Of a stretch of 39,889 nt of DNA, positions 32,288 to 39,889 are shown piece after piece. The position numbers and the translations under genes are program-made. Where the stretch lies: positions 1 to 39,889 of the forward strand of contig JBDHZK010000007.1 in assembly GCA_039811865.1 (NCBI GenBank), read 5' to 3'. Numbering within the stretch: position 1 is the first letter of the stretch; every line of letters starts with the position of its first letter. The notes beneath the pieces are model-generated. The model was not told where the DNA came from. It saw only the letters and a program-made list of their open reading frames with translations, and searched no databases. The stretch is from JBDHZK01 sp039811865 (GTDB lineage: Bacteria > Actinomycetota > Actinomycetes > Propionibacteriales > Propionibacteriaceae).

Positions 32288-32764
32288 GGCCTGCGGCGAC
32301 AACGGCGGGCCGGGATCGTCGGCGTCCTTGACTTCGGCTCTGGACCGCGCGCCGAGCAGTCGGTGCGCGGTCCAGAGCAAGGCGAATCCGACGACGCCTT
32401 GCGCGGCGCCGCTGAGTTCGAAGATCAGGTCACCGGGTGGCTCGTACAACGGCGGTGGGAACATCGCCCGAAGCAGGCCAGGCGATGCGTCCAAGCCGTA
32501 CAGCAACAGCTTCAGCACGTGGTTGTACAGACCCTCGAACACGCCGATCAGCCCACCGAAGAAGCCCGCCGACACCCAAACAGACGCCCGCCGACGCCCC
32601 AATCCCCACAAGGCCGCGGCCACCGCCCAAGCGATCAGCCCGAGCACCAGGCCCTCCAGCCGCCATCTGGTCGCGAAGAGGACGCCGCCGTACCAGTGAT
32701 GGGCGGTGGTCAGTGCCCATTGCAGGGTGACCAGCCCCCAGGCGAGCTTCTCCAACCTCGACAT
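32168..32764 (-). CDS. Small polytopic membrane protein, unknown function
   Basis: A 198-residue protein with four likely membrane segments within residues 1-150: LEKLAWGLVTLQWALTTAHH, LEGLVLGLIAWAVAAALWGL, VWVSAGFFGGLIGVFEGLY and LSGAAQGVVGFALLWTAH. A His pair sits in the first segment. The C-terminal 50 residues are hydrophilic and are encoded opposite the end of the TetR gene, so they may be a recent extension through a lost stop codon. I do not recognise the family. It is divergent from the second TetR gene and shares a palindromic operator region with it, so it is the likely target of that regulator. Confidence 0.7.
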   Translation of the reverse strand: MSRLEKLAWGLVTLQWALTTAHHWYGGVLFATRWRLEGLVLGLIAWAVAAALWGLGRRRASVWVSAGFFGGLIGVFEGLYNHVLKLLLYGLDASPGLLRAMFPPPLYEPPGDLIFELSGAAQGVVGFALLWTAHRLLGARSRAEVKDADDPGPPLSPQASQHRRQAAGRGHDLAVNLLDPAVAGESNPVQHSEDHQAE

Positions 32765-32774
32765 GCGATACTCC

Positions 32775-32799
32775 GTTCTCGAACACTTTGTACGAGAAC
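32775..32799. promoter_or_regulatory. TetR-type operator between divergent genes
   Basis: GTTCTCGAAC (32775-32784) and GTACGAGAAC (32790-32799) are inverted repeats matching at nine of ten positions around ACTTT. The site lies 11 bases from the membrane-protein start and 35 bases from the TetR start, ideal for repressing both. CTCGAACAC recurs at 32846-32854 inside the TetR 5' end. Confidence 0.7.
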
Positions 32800-32833
32800 C
32801 AGCCTGTGCCGAGCGCACCGCAAGATCCAGGGG

Positions 32834-33394
32834 GTGATCGGGATACTCGAACACGACGACATCTTCCGTCCGAGAACGGCCGATCCGCGGGCCGAACGCA
32901 GCCGGGCGAAGCTGCGGCGTGCCCTGCTGGCGGAACTGGCCACCAAGCCGTTGGTAGACGTGCGGGTCGGCGATGTTCTGCACCGCGGCGAGGTGGCCCG
33001 CTCGACCTTCTACCGGCATTACGAGTCGCTGGATGCCTTGGCCGCAGAGATCGTGGAGCAGGCGGCCGCGGCGCTCCTGCCCGAGTGCGACCACCGACGT
33101 CCGGAGCAGATGTTGCGGCAGTTCGTCCGCCATGTGGCCGAGCATCGTCTGTTGGCCGAGTCCCTGCTCGTCTCCGGCAACGCGACGCCACTGTTGAGCG
33201 CATTCATGACCCTTCTGGCGCAGCGGCTGGCAGCAGTCGTCCGCTCACATGGCGAGGACGACTTCGCCGCCGAGCTGGAGGGACGCATGCTCGCCGGCGC
33301 CGCGATCGCTGGCGTGGACGCGTGGCTGCGGACGCCGAACGCCCGGCCCGAGCCGCTGATCGCCCGCCTCGAGGCCTGGTCGCGCCGGCTGTAG
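32834..33394 (+). CDS. TetR/AcrR family transcriptional regulator
   Basis: A 186-residue regulator. The DNA-binding segment is RAKLRRALLAELATKPLVDV, then RVGDVLHRGEVARSTFYRHYESLDALAAE; the FYRHY turn is typical of TetR proteins. The C-terminal domain is helical and of the short type. I use the GTG at 32834, because upstream in-frame sequence runs through the operator and no ATG fits; there is no good ribosome site, so the start is uncertain. A strong palindrome 35 bases upstream suggests autorepression and control of the divergent membrane protein. Confidence 0.82.
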   Translation: MIGILEHDDIFRPRTADPRAERSRAKLRRALLAELATKPLVDVRVGDVLHRGEVARSTFYRHYESLDALAAEIVEQAAAALLPECDHRRPEQMLRQFVRHVAEHRLLAESLLVSGNATPLLSAFMTLLAQRLAAVVRSHGEDDFAAELEGRMLAGAAIAGVDAWLRTPNARPEPLIARLEAWSRRL

Positions 33395-33486
33395 CGGCCC
33401 GTCGGCTCGGGGAGTGCGCACCGCCGGCGATCTGGCTCCCTCGCGCACCTTGTGGTCAAGATGGCTTGGACAGCCGATGTGCGTGG

Positions 33487-34053
33487 TCATGGCCGCGGCT
33501 GGAGGTGTTGGAGCGGAACGGTCGAAACGACGTGGTGTCTAGCCGGCCCCCGGCCCAGGTGGGACTCCACCAGCTCCATCGCCTCGACCCGAAAGTCCCA
33601 ACTGCCGAACGCATCCAGGACGCGCAGCCAGCGCGCGACCGCCAACCGACGACGCGTGCGCGCGAGCGTGAGGTGGCCGACGAAACGCCCACCTGCCACC
33701 TCGATGCCGAGCCGCTGCGCCGACGTCCGGACGCGGCGGGCCAGGCGCGGCAGATCCTCTTCATCGGGCACCGACCGAACAGCCAGCCACAGCGCCTTCG
33801 CCGCGTCCGGGTGCGGAAAACAGCCGGCGCCACCGAGTCGTAGACCCAACCCGGAAGTCCGCTCCCCGACCGCCTGCAAAGCTTCGGCGAACGGATCCAC
33901 CAAAGCGGCGGGGACGTCGGCCGCGAAGGCACAGGTCACATGCCAGGACGCCTCACTCGCCCAGCGCACGTCGGGGTCGACGTCGCGGCGCGGGTCGACC
34001 AAAGAGCTCAGTTGCGCCACGATTTGCGGCTCAAGTCGCAGCGCGACGAACAT
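33487..34053 (-). CDS. thpR: 2H phosphoesterase, RNA 2',3'-cyclic phosphodiesterase (ThpR/LigT-like)
   Basis: A 188-residue 2H-superfamily protein. The two catalytic HxTx motifs are His38-Thr40 (WHVTCAF) and His127-Thr129 (GHLTLAR), the expected distance apart. The start MFVALRL is the conserved first strand of the family, which supports the ATG at 34053 over an upstream in-frame start. Members hydrolyse 2',3'-cyclic phosphates on RNA or can ligate tRNA halves; the natural role is uncertain. It is divergent from the oxidase-like operon. Confidence 0.87.
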   Translation of the reverse strand: MFVALRLEPQIVAQLSSLVDPRRDVDPDVRWASEASWHVTCAFAADVPAALVDPFAEALQAVGERTSGLGLRLGGAGCFPHPDAAKALWLAVRSVPDEEDLPRLARRVRTSAQRLGIEVAGGRFVGHLTLARTRRRLAVARWLRVLDAFGSWDFRVEAMELVESHLGRGPARHHVVSTVPLQHLQPRP

Positions 34054-34131
34054 GCGGGACCCCACGAGGCTCCACTGTGCCCCCTCCCGCAAGAGGTTTT
34101 CGCGTCCCGACCAGCATTTTCGTACCCCGGA

Positions 34132-34160
34132 TTACCCCAATAAAACAGTGGGAATAGCGT
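34132..34160 (+). promoter_or_regulatory. Probable promoter of the oxidase-like operon
   Basis: TTACCC (34132-34137) and TAGCGT (34155-34160) are separated by 17 bases, about 45 bases before the first gene. ATTACCC and GGGAAT around the spacer form a weak inverted pair. No FNR or known nitric-oxide regulator site is clear. Confidence 0.4.
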
Positions 34161-34205
34161 GAGCTTGAGGCGTCCCGTCCGGGGCGCGGAAAGGCATCCA
34201 TCGCC

Positions 34206-34805
34206 ATGGTCGAGTCCAACACCGTGCTGTGGGGACAGACGATCATCTACTCCTGCTACTGCCTCGCGATCCTGGCCGTCATCGCCTGGTTCGCAGCCAG
34301 GATCACGCGCCCCACAGACGTGCCACCCAGGGTCAAACCAGGCCTCTTCTACAGCTTTGTCGGCTTCTTGACGCTCGTCGGGGTCAGTCTCCACATCGTC
34401 ACCTACAACACCATCCCCTGGGTTCCCGACGACTTGAACGCCGCCAAGGCCGGCTTGAACGCGCCGACCTACCACTTCTTGGTCAAGCAGCAGACGTTCT
34501 ACTACCAGGGACGGGCCCTGCCGGAGTCCGTTCCCGCCGCCCAGCAGATCCAGGTGCCGTGCAACAAGCTCGTCAAGTTCAGCGTTACCAGCGAGGACAA
34601 CACCTACGGCTTCGGGCTGTTCCGGCCGAACAACTCGATGCTGATGCAGATGCAGGTGCTGCCCGGCCACGTGAACGACCTGGTCTGGACGTTCCGGGCC
34701 AACGGCGTCTACACCATCCGGTCGACCGAATACTCCGGTCCGACCGGTTACCACATGATCGTGCGCGACGCGATCGCCGTCACCGGATGCGACGACAAGG
34801 CCTGA
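34206..34805 (+). CDS. Heme-copper oxidase-type subunit II lacking CuA
   Basis: A 199-residue protein with two membrane segments (about 8-31 and 47-67) and a C-terminal cupredoxin-like domain outside the membrane. In cytochrome c oxidases this domain binds CuA through a His, two Cys, Glu and Met. Here the His position reads Tyr (EDNTYGF), and the Cys-x-Glu-x-Cys positions read Ser173-Thr-Glu175-Tyr-Ser177. The site therefore cannot form CuA, and electrons must arrive another way, for example from quinol. The fold segments LPGHVNDLVWTF and ANGVYTIRSTEYSG remain recognisable. GGAAAGG lies ten bases before the ATG. The catalytic subunit gene begins one base after its stop. Confidence 0.8.
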   Translation: MVESNTVLWGQTIIYSCYCLAILAVIAWFAARITRPTDVPPRVKPGLFYSFVGFLTLVGVSLHIVTYNTIPWVPDDLNAAKAGLNAPTYHFLVKQQTFYYQGRALPESVPAAQQIQVPCNKLVKFSVTSEDNTYGFGLFRPNNSMLMQMQVLPGHVNDLVWTFRANGVYTIRSTEYSGPTGYHMIVRDAIAVTGCDDKA

Positions 34806-34806
34806 G

Positions 34807-36447
34807 ATGAGCACCTTCACCACCACCCTGCTCGAGGGGAACCAGTCGGCCTTCAAGCCGAAGACCTTGACCCCGATGCAGAAGTTGACGCTTCAGTACG
34901 TCATCTTCGGTCTGATCTACTACGCCTTCGCCGTGATCGAGGGCATGCTGATGCGGGTCTATGAGGTCAAACCCGTGGACCTGATCAGCCCCCGGCAGTT
35001 CTTCGCGATCCTCACCGCGCACCCGCTCGTGGGCATCTTCGGCTCTAGCTACCTGCTCGTGTTCGGCGCCTTCACCTTCGTGACTCCGCTGTTGCTGAAG
35101 AAGCCACTGTGGTCGTTCAAGACCGCGCAATGGACTTTGTGGCTGGTCGTTGTCGGTGTCTTCACGTTCTGGCTCACGGGCTTCATCACCCACTACTCCC
35201 CCATGTACACGCTCTATTGGCCGCTACCGGCGGACTTCACGCAGTTCGAGCCCCTCGGCGGCGCCTTCTTCATCGTCGGCATCGCGCTGGTCATGGTCGG
35301 GACTCTGCTATTCGTGCTGAACACGTTCAAGACGATCACATACACCCCGGCCGGGATGGAGAAGCAGCCGGTGGGCAGGCTGCTCGGCGATGCCCTCGGA
35401 TTGACCACGATCAAGCGCGTGTTCACGGGCAAGTTCCGTGCCGACGCGGCGGACGAACACCTCGTCCCACTACCCGTGGCGGCGATCGCGCGTGGCACCG
35501 TGGACGTGCTCCTCAACGCGCTGATCATCACCTTCAGCGGCGTCCTGATCCTCGTCTATATGATCGCCGAGCTGGCCGGGAACTCCCTGAAGACGAGTTG
35601 GGTCGACGCCCTGCTGTACAAGAACTGGTACTGGTGGGGACTCGACCTAGTCGCCGACGGACTGGTCCTGATCTTCGTGGCGGGCACCTGGTACCTGGTC
35701 GCGTCCATGATCACCGGCCGGGATGTCTTTATGGCCAAGTGGGCCCGATTGGCGCTGGGCGTCGAATTGGTCGTCTCGTGGACCGTATGGTCGCATCACC
35801 TGCTTTCCGACCAGGCCCAGCCTGAACTGCTGAAGGTCGGTTCGGGCGAACTGGTGACCGTGTTCGAACTGATCACCCAGGGGTTGGCGTTCTTCATCAC
35901 ACTGGCCACCTTGTGGCAGGCCCGGCCTTTGAAGTGGACGAACGAGCTCAAGTTCCTGATCGGCGGCCTGACGGGATTCGCCCTGGCCGTCCCCGCAGGG
36001 ATCATGCAGGCCGACGTTGGGCTCAACCGCATCCTGCACAACACCCAGTGGGTGATCGGTCCGCATGTGCACGTTGCCGTCCTGGTCGGCCTGACCATGA
36101 CGCTGTACGCGGCGGTCTACCTGCTGCTGCCCATCCTGACGAACGGGGCGAAGCTGTGGAGTCAAAAGCTCGCCGATGTGCACTTCTGGTGCCACCTGGT
36201 CGGCGGCATCGGCATGGGCGCGTTCATGGGAATGGCGGGCCTGCAGGGCATGCTGCGCCGGACGATCTACGTCAACTTCGAGTTCGGCCCGTACATGATC
36301 TTGGCCGCCGTCAGCGGCGCGCTGTTGCTGGCCGCGCTCGTGGCCTTCGGGATCAACATCGTCATGACGCTCGGCCTCAAGGGGGCCGTTGGGATCTTCA
36401 CCCCTTCGGAGCATCCCGTCGACCAGTTGGTGCCGCCGGAGAAGTAG
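34807..36447 (+). CDS. Unconventional heme-copper oxidoreductase catalytic subunit, NOR-like candidate
   Basis: A 546-residue protein with about 12 membrane segments, related to oxidase subunit I and NorB. Conserved ligands: His72 (TAHPLVGIFG) for the low-spin heme, His330-His331 (WSHHLLSD) for the active-site metal, and His420/His422 (GPHVHV) for the two hemes. In helix VI, where oxidases have His and a Tyr four residues on, and c/qNORs have His and Glu, this protein reads WWGLDLVADG, with Asp280 and Asp284. So one metal His is replaced by Asp and the cross-linked Tyr is absent, arguing against ordinary O2 reduction. Asp-containing sites have been described, as I recall, in some newer NOR families such as gNOR; I cannot confirm membership. 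Start ATG at 34807, one base after subunit II. Confidence 0.8.
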   Translation: MSTFTTTLLEGNQSAFKPKTLTPMQKLTLQYVIFGLIYYAFAVIEGMLMRVYEVKPVDLISPRQFFAILTAHPLVGIFGSSYLLVFGAFTFVTPLLLKKPLWSFKTAQWTLWLVVVGVFTFWLTGFITHYSPMYTLYWPLPADFTQFEPLGGAFFIVGIALVMVGTLLFVLNTFKTITYTPAGMEKQPVGRLLGDALGLTTIKRVFTGKFRADAADEHLVPLPVAAIARGTVDVLLNALIITFSGVLILVYMIAELAGNSLKTSWVDALLYKNWYWWGLDLVADGLVLIFVAGTWYLVASMITGRDVFMAKWARLALGVELVVSWTVWSHHLLSDQAQPELLKVGSGELVTVFELITQGLAFFITLATLWQARPLKWTNELKFLIGGLTGFALAVPAGIMQADVGLNRILHNTQWVIGPHVHVAVLVGLTMTLYAAVYLLLPILTNGAKLWSQKLADVHFWCHLVGGIGMGAFMGMAGLQGMLRRTIYVNFEFGPYMILAAVSGALLLAALVAFGINIVMTLGLKGAVGIFTPSEHPVDQLVPPEK

Positions 36448-36466
36448 CCGCGCACCAAGTCCAATC

Positions 36467-36503
36467 GGCTGCGGACGGCTGGGCTCGTCCGCAGCCTCTT
36501 CTC
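36467..36503. terminator. Terminator of the oxidase-like operon
   Basis: GGCTGCGGACG (36467-36477) pairs perfectly with CGTCCGCAGCC (36486-36496) around an 8-base loop, followed by TCTTCTC. It lies between the converging stops of the oxidase-like gene and the metallopeptidase gene and could serve both. Confidence 0.75.
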
Positions 36504-36550
36504 GTGGATTCGAGTTTCTCGGGAACGTCGGGGTTCGGATCCGGAAGTGG

Positions 36551-38227
36551 TCAGCGAATCTTGTCGATGCCCACCACGAACGTGTTGCACCGCGCCCAAG
36601 CCGCGTACTCGTGGCGGAACCCGCGATCGAACCAGTAGGCGGTGCTTTCGGGAGTCCCGTGCGTGCCCTGGCCGGGCGCCTGATTGCCGTACACGTAGCC
36701 GAACATCGAGCGCAGCGCGATGTACTCGCTGGTGCTTCCGACCTTGTCCCAGATGCTGCCGAGGAAGACGCCGGATCCGCAGTTCGCTTGGAGTTCGATC
36801 CGCCGGCTGACCTGCTTGTCGTCTCGTGCGGCGCCATCGAGGATGCCGGTCTCGTGCTGCAGGAAGTGGGTGAACTCGTGCGCGGTGACCCACAGGTAGA
36901 CCAGGTTGCTCATCTGGAGCCCCTCGTCGTCCCGGTTGGCCGCCGTGGAGATGTAGATCGCCTTGTTCGACGTGCAGTACACAGCGATTCTGGAATCGAT
37001 GAGCTTCCCGCACGGGCTGCTCGTCGGACCGGAGAAGGTGATCAGCCTCGGCGAGTCGATCGTGATGCCTTGATCGGCGAGCGCCGGCTTGTAGATCGCC
37101 ATCAGGCACGCCACGATCTCGCGGGCGTAGCGGGTCACCTCGGTCGTGCTCATCGGCGCCTTCTTGGCGGTGATCGACGGGCAGGACGACGCCGCGCCGT
37201 TGCGCAGCCACATCAGGTTGTAGAGGCGATTGTCTTCCCCGTCGGCCCCCGTGTAGCCCGTCTGGGGGCGGCCGTCGATCAGGGGCGCGTCGGTGTTCGG
37301 GTCCGGCGTCGGCTCGGCGCTCGCGGTTGTGCTCGGCGTCGTGGTCGAGGGAGAACTCGGCGGCGGCGAGGTGGGCCGAGGCGTGAGCGGCGGCGTGGCG
37401 GTCGGCGTGGACCGGGCGTTCGCGTTGGTCAGCAAGCCCACGCCGACCAACGTCCCGATGCCGAGGATCGCCAAGGCCAGGACCGCAGCGATCACTCCGA
37501 TCGCCGGCCCCTTCCGGGACGGCACCGGCGGGCGAACCTGGCCGGGCCCCGGATGCCCACCTGGTGGCGGCGGCGGATAGCCGGTGCCACCTCCGCCCGA
37601 AGCCCAATTCGGCGCTCCCGGCGAAACCGGATTCGGCGTCCAGACGGGGGCCGCCATTGCTTGGGCGGGACTTGGTTGGACGCCGGGCGGGAGATAGCTC
37701 GGGGCCAGGGCCGGGCTCCCCCAGCCCGCTTGTGGGGCCGGTTGGGCCACCACCTGGGTCGGTGGCACGGTCGGCATGACTCGTGTCTCGGCGGGGCCGA
37801 CCACCGGGTACGGCGGCTGGCCGCCGGCGGGGTAGGTCCGGGTCGGCGAACTGGGCGCCGGCCCGGTTGTGGCCGCTCCAAACCCACCCAGACCCGGCTG
37901 TTGGGTGGGCGCAGGCACCTGACCCCAGCCCTGATCCAGCTCCGGGGAATGCGGCACAGGGTTGTTCGGGGCCGGATGGTAGGCAACCGGATTGTTCAGA
38001 GCTGGGCCGCTCGGGGCGGCGGTGGGCCCGCCCGGCGGCTGCGGGCGGGAGTATGTGGGCGTGGCGTTGGTTGCGCCGGGGTACTGCGTCGAGGGATGAC
38101 TGGGCTGAGGAGCCCAGACCGACGAAGAGTTGGTCACCGACTGCGTATTGGTCGGATTACCGACGCTGGGATCCGTCCCCGGCGAGGGGTTTGGCGGTAC
38201 GACCGGCGTCCAGGGGTTGTGCGCCAC
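36551..38227 (-). CDS. Membrane-anchored neutral zinc metallopeptidase with a Pro-rich N-terminus
   Basis: A 558-residue protein. Residues 1-240 are low-complexity Pro/Gly/Ala/Gln sequence, presumably cytosolic. A single membrane helix (about 243-267, VIAAVLALAILGIGTLVGVGLL) is followed by a Thr/Ser/Pro linker to about 310 and an external peptidase domain. The zinc motif is HEFTH at 450-454 and a likely third ligand is Glu478 in RRIELQANC, as in the YpfJ-like neutral zinc metallopeptidases. Six cysteines in the outer domain may pair. The GTG at 38227 is the best start, with GGGAGG very close before it; the open frame extends to 38482. Substrates are unknown. Confidence 0.82.
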   Translation of the reverse strand: MAHNPWTPVVPPNPSPGTDPSVGNPTNTQSVTNSSSVWAPQPSHPSTQYPGATNATPTYSRPQPPGGPTAAPSGPALNNPVAYHPAPNNPVPHSPELDQGWGQVPAPTQQPGLGGFGAATTGPAPSSPTRTYPAGGQPPYPVVGPAETRVMPTVPPTQVVAQPAPQAGWGSPALAPSYLPPGVQPSPAQAMAAPVWTPNPVSPGAPNWASGGGGTGYPPPPPGGHPGPGQVRPPVPSRKGPAIGVIAAVLALAILGIGTLVGVGLLTNANARSTPTATPPLTPRPTSPPPSSPSTTTPSTTASAEPTPDPNTDAPLIDGRPQTGYTGADGEDNRLYNLMWLRNGAASSCPSITAKKAPMSTTEVTRYAREIVACLMAIYKPALADQGITIDSPRLITFSGPTSSPCGKLIDSRIAVYCTSNKAIYISTAANRDDEGLQMSNLVYLWVTAHEFTHFLQHETGILDGAARDDKQVSRRIELQANCGSGVFLGSIWDKVGSTSEYIALRSMFGYVYGNQAPGQGTHGTPESTAYWFDRGFRHEYAAWARCNTFVVGIDKIR

Positions 38228-38425
38228 GACCCTCCCAGTGCTCGCGAAGCCTGGCCCGAGCCTACCCGGTGACGGTTTCGGTGCCCGCGCGCGCCCGTGC
38301 CCGCGCGAACGAGGTGATTTGCCCTGCTCAAGCGGACCAAATCGACTGCTAACGGCCAGTAGCACTCCTGCGGAGACGCCGACCGTGCGTGAGATGATGT
38401 CGGCTCGTTCAAACAGGAGGACTTG

Positions 38426-38893
38426 ATGGCCGCACTGAAGGCGAAACTCAAGGCCGATCTCGTGGTGGCGATGAAGGCCCACGACGAGTTGACCAAGAGC
38501 ACGCTGCGCATGGCTCTGGCCGCGATCGCCAACGCCGAGGTGGCCGGAAAGTCCGCCCGCGAACTCGACGACGCCGAGGAACTCGCGATCCTCAACAAGG
38601 AGGTCGCCAAGCGGGTCGATTCCGCACAGGCATACCAGGCGGGCAGCCGCCCCGAGCTGGCGGCGAAGGAACTCAGCGAGGCAGAGATCCTGCGTCCATA
38701 CCTACCGAAGCCGCTCACCCCCGCCGAGGTGGACGCCATCATCGGCGAAGAGGTCGCCGCGGTGGCCGAACAACTCGGCGCACAGCCGACCATGCGCCAG
38801 ATGGGTCAGGTCGTGAAGGCCGTCAACGCGCGCGTCCAGGGGCGCGCCGACGGCTCGACCGTCGCCGGCAAGGTCAGGGCCGCTCTGAGCTGA
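38426..38893 (+). CDS. YqeY-like GatB/Yqey domain protein
   Basis: A 155-residue protein of the YqeY family, related to the tail domain of GatB amidotransferase. It starts ALKAKLKADLVVAMKAHDEL and has the family segments KSTLRMALAAIANAEV, LNKEVAKRVDSAQAY, ILRPYLPKPLTPAEVDAII and MGQVVKAVNARV. The role is unproven; it may bind tRNA or aminoacylation components. AGGAGG at 38415-38420 precedes the ATG at 38426 by five bases. Its 3' end overlaps the convergent protease gene by 20 bases. Confidence 0.92.
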   Translation: MAALKAKLKADLVVAMKAHDELTKSTLRMALAAIANAEVAGKSARELDDAEELAILNKEVAKRVDSAQAYQAGSRPELAAKELSEAEILRPYLPKPLTPAEVDAIIGEEVAAVAEQLGAQPTMRQMGQVVKAVNARVQGRADGSTVAGKVRAALS

Positions 38894-39851
38894 CGGCCGG
38901 TCCGCTGATCCCTGCGTCCTTGGCTGCATCGGCCCCCTTGGGAACGAACTTCCCGGTGGCGACCAGCACCGCGACCACGATCAGCGGGACGATCCACCCG
39001 GCCCAGCCCATGATCGTGCCGTTGGCGGTATTCACCGGATGCCCGGCGAGGCTGAAAGTGGCGGCCGTGGCGCCGACCGCAGCGTTCAGCGTGCCATGCC
39101 CCAGCGCAGCCGGCCACACGCTGGCAGAGCGGACCCGAAGCCAGGCCAGGAAGCCACCGCACAAGGTGCAGAAGACGACCATCAACACCAGGCCCAACCA
39201 GGGCGGCACGCTCGGATAGTTGTAGCCGAGCAGGATCACCGGGGCGTGCCAGGTGCCCCAGATGGCCCCGGAAACCACGATCGCGGGCCAGGTCCCCAAC
39301 GGTTGCAGGCGCGGGAACAAGAAGCCACGCCAGCCGATCTCCTCGCCGGCAGCCGGGATCGTGTTGATCACCGATGCGATCAGCAGGTTCGGGATGGTCG
39401 CCAGGGCCAACAGCCAAGTCTGTGGGGGCAAATCGACCTGCCCGCCCTTGACCCGGTCACGTAGCTGGTGTTCGAGGGCTTCGCGGAACCCCGAAAGATT
39501 CGCCAGGTCCCACTGGTATTGGCCCAGTAATCGGGAGGTGAGCAGCGCCCCGAGCACGAGCGCGAAGATCCCGCCGACGGCGATAGCCAAATAGGCGAAC
39601 CAACGCGGCAGGGGCCTGGGCACGACCGCTCCCACCGTGCGCCAAAACGGCTTGCGTTCGACCAGTTTCAGCGTGACCGCCGCCGCGACCGCGGGCATGA
39701 ACATCATCCCGAGCAGCACGGGGATCAGTACCTCGGGCGCCTCGTTCAGGCCCCTGCCCAACCACAGCGGCAGGCACAAGACCCAGGCCAACGCGTCGGC
39801 CAACAAGACGTAGATCACGATCGGACGCCAGTTCACCCGTTCTGTCTGCAC
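38874..39851 (-). CDS. CPBP family intramembrane glutamic endopeptidase
   Basis: A 325-residue membrane protein with about eight hydrophobic segments. The CPBP motifs are Glu170-Glu171-x3-Arg175 (GEEIGWRGFLFPRL), His202 in WGTWHAPV and His252 in ALGHGTLNA, which together form the active site of Rce1-like proteases. The long form with a large loop before the first motif (about 105-145) is common in Gram-positive bacteria. Targets are unknown; members process prenylated proteins, bacteriocins or act in immunity. The GTG at 39851 is used; a GTG at 39836 is better spaced from the purine-rich GGGGGAG. The final 38 bases of the window are non-coding upstream sequence. Confidence 0.87.
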   Translation of the reverse strand: MQTERVNWRPIVIYVLLADALAWVLCLPLWLGRGLNEAPEVLIPVLLGMMFMPAVAAAVTLKLVERKPFWRTVGAVVPRPLPRWFAYLAIAVGGIFALVLGALLTSRLLGQYQWDLANLSGFREALEHQLRDRVKGGQVDLPPQTWLLALATIPNLLIASVINTIPAAGEEIGWRGFLFPRLQPLGTWPAIVVSGAIWGTWHAPVILLGYNYPSVPPWLGLVLMVVFCTLCGGFLAWLRVRSASVWPAALGHGTLNAAVGATAATFSLAGHPVNTANGTIMGWAGWIVPLIVVAVLVATGKFVPKGADAAKDAGISGPAVSSERP

Positions 39852-39889
39852 TCCCCCATCTTGCTGTGCCCCAGCCTCGGCGGGCCGGG

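Noticed and set aside
32778..32796. SOS (LexA) box at TCGAAC...GTACGA
   Set aside because: The spacing is one base too long and the longer GTTCTCGAAC palindrome fits a TetR operator better.
36389..38272. A 627-codon open frame on the plus strand opposite the metallopeptidase
   Set aside because: It is extremely Arg/Gly-rich and the opposite strand codes HEFTH and a membrane helix.
1..39889. tRNA genes, CRISPR arrays, insertion sequences and attachment sites
   Set aside because: No cloverleaf T-loop consensus, spaced repeats, transposase motifs or flanking duplications were seen on reading.

Overview
The window is high-GC DNA packed with genes on both strands. Its gene content points to an actinobacterium: RbpA with a full zinc site, a polyprenol-phosphate mannose synthase next to Lnt and FxsA, and many starts that look leaderless. 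The order rbpA - fxsA - ppm - lnt recalls the conserved rbpA/ppm1/fxsA neighbourhood of mycobacteria. Sucrose PTS, formate channel and amylosucrase genes suggest a sugar-fermenting or facultative lineage, perhaps Propionibacteriaceae; that placement is inference.

Layout. 1-89: start of a DUF808 membrane protein. 216-5729: sucrose locus with a HAD phosphatase divergent from a GH32 sucrose-6-phosphate hydrolase, a sucrose-type PTS EIIBCA, and a convergent LacI-type regulator; operator-like TGTCAA-type sites lie at both promoters. 6086-12781: fused flavoprotein without redox cysteines, lactonase, MOSC protein, SDR, Nudix-GNAT fusion, small membrane protein, HhH-GPD protein. 12947-19265: lipoamide dehydrogenase, XRE-MurA-like fusion, pyridoxal kinase, glycerophosphodiesterase and UMF1-type transporter. 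19380-24567: rbpA, a formate/nitrite channel, and an operon lrp-lnt-ppm-fxsA. 24593-27479: 5'-3' exonuclease and amylosucrase, convergent.

27480-28286: an intergenic stretch with three consecutive hairpins and a perfect intrinsic terminator (candidate small RNA or attenuator) before an HNH nuclease. 28298-31334: methionine operon metY-metX-metW. 31607-33394: two TetR regulators around a small membrane protein, the second with a strong palindromic operator. 33487-34053: 2H phosphoesterase. 34206-36447: a two-gene heme-copper oxidase-like complex whose subunit II lacks CuA ligands and whose subunit I has Asp in place of one active-site metal His, suggesting a nitric-oxide-reductase-like or otherwise unconventional enzyme. 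36551-39851: Pro-rich membrane metallopeptidase, YqeY-like protein and CPBP protease.

How they connect: sucrose can enter by PTS and be cleaved by the hydrolase, while amylosucrase could convert any unphosphorylated sucrose into glucan and fructose. The met genes make a sulfhydrylation route to homocysteine. The HCO-like pair is the most unusual item. No tRNA, rRNA, insertion sequence or CRISPR array was seen.
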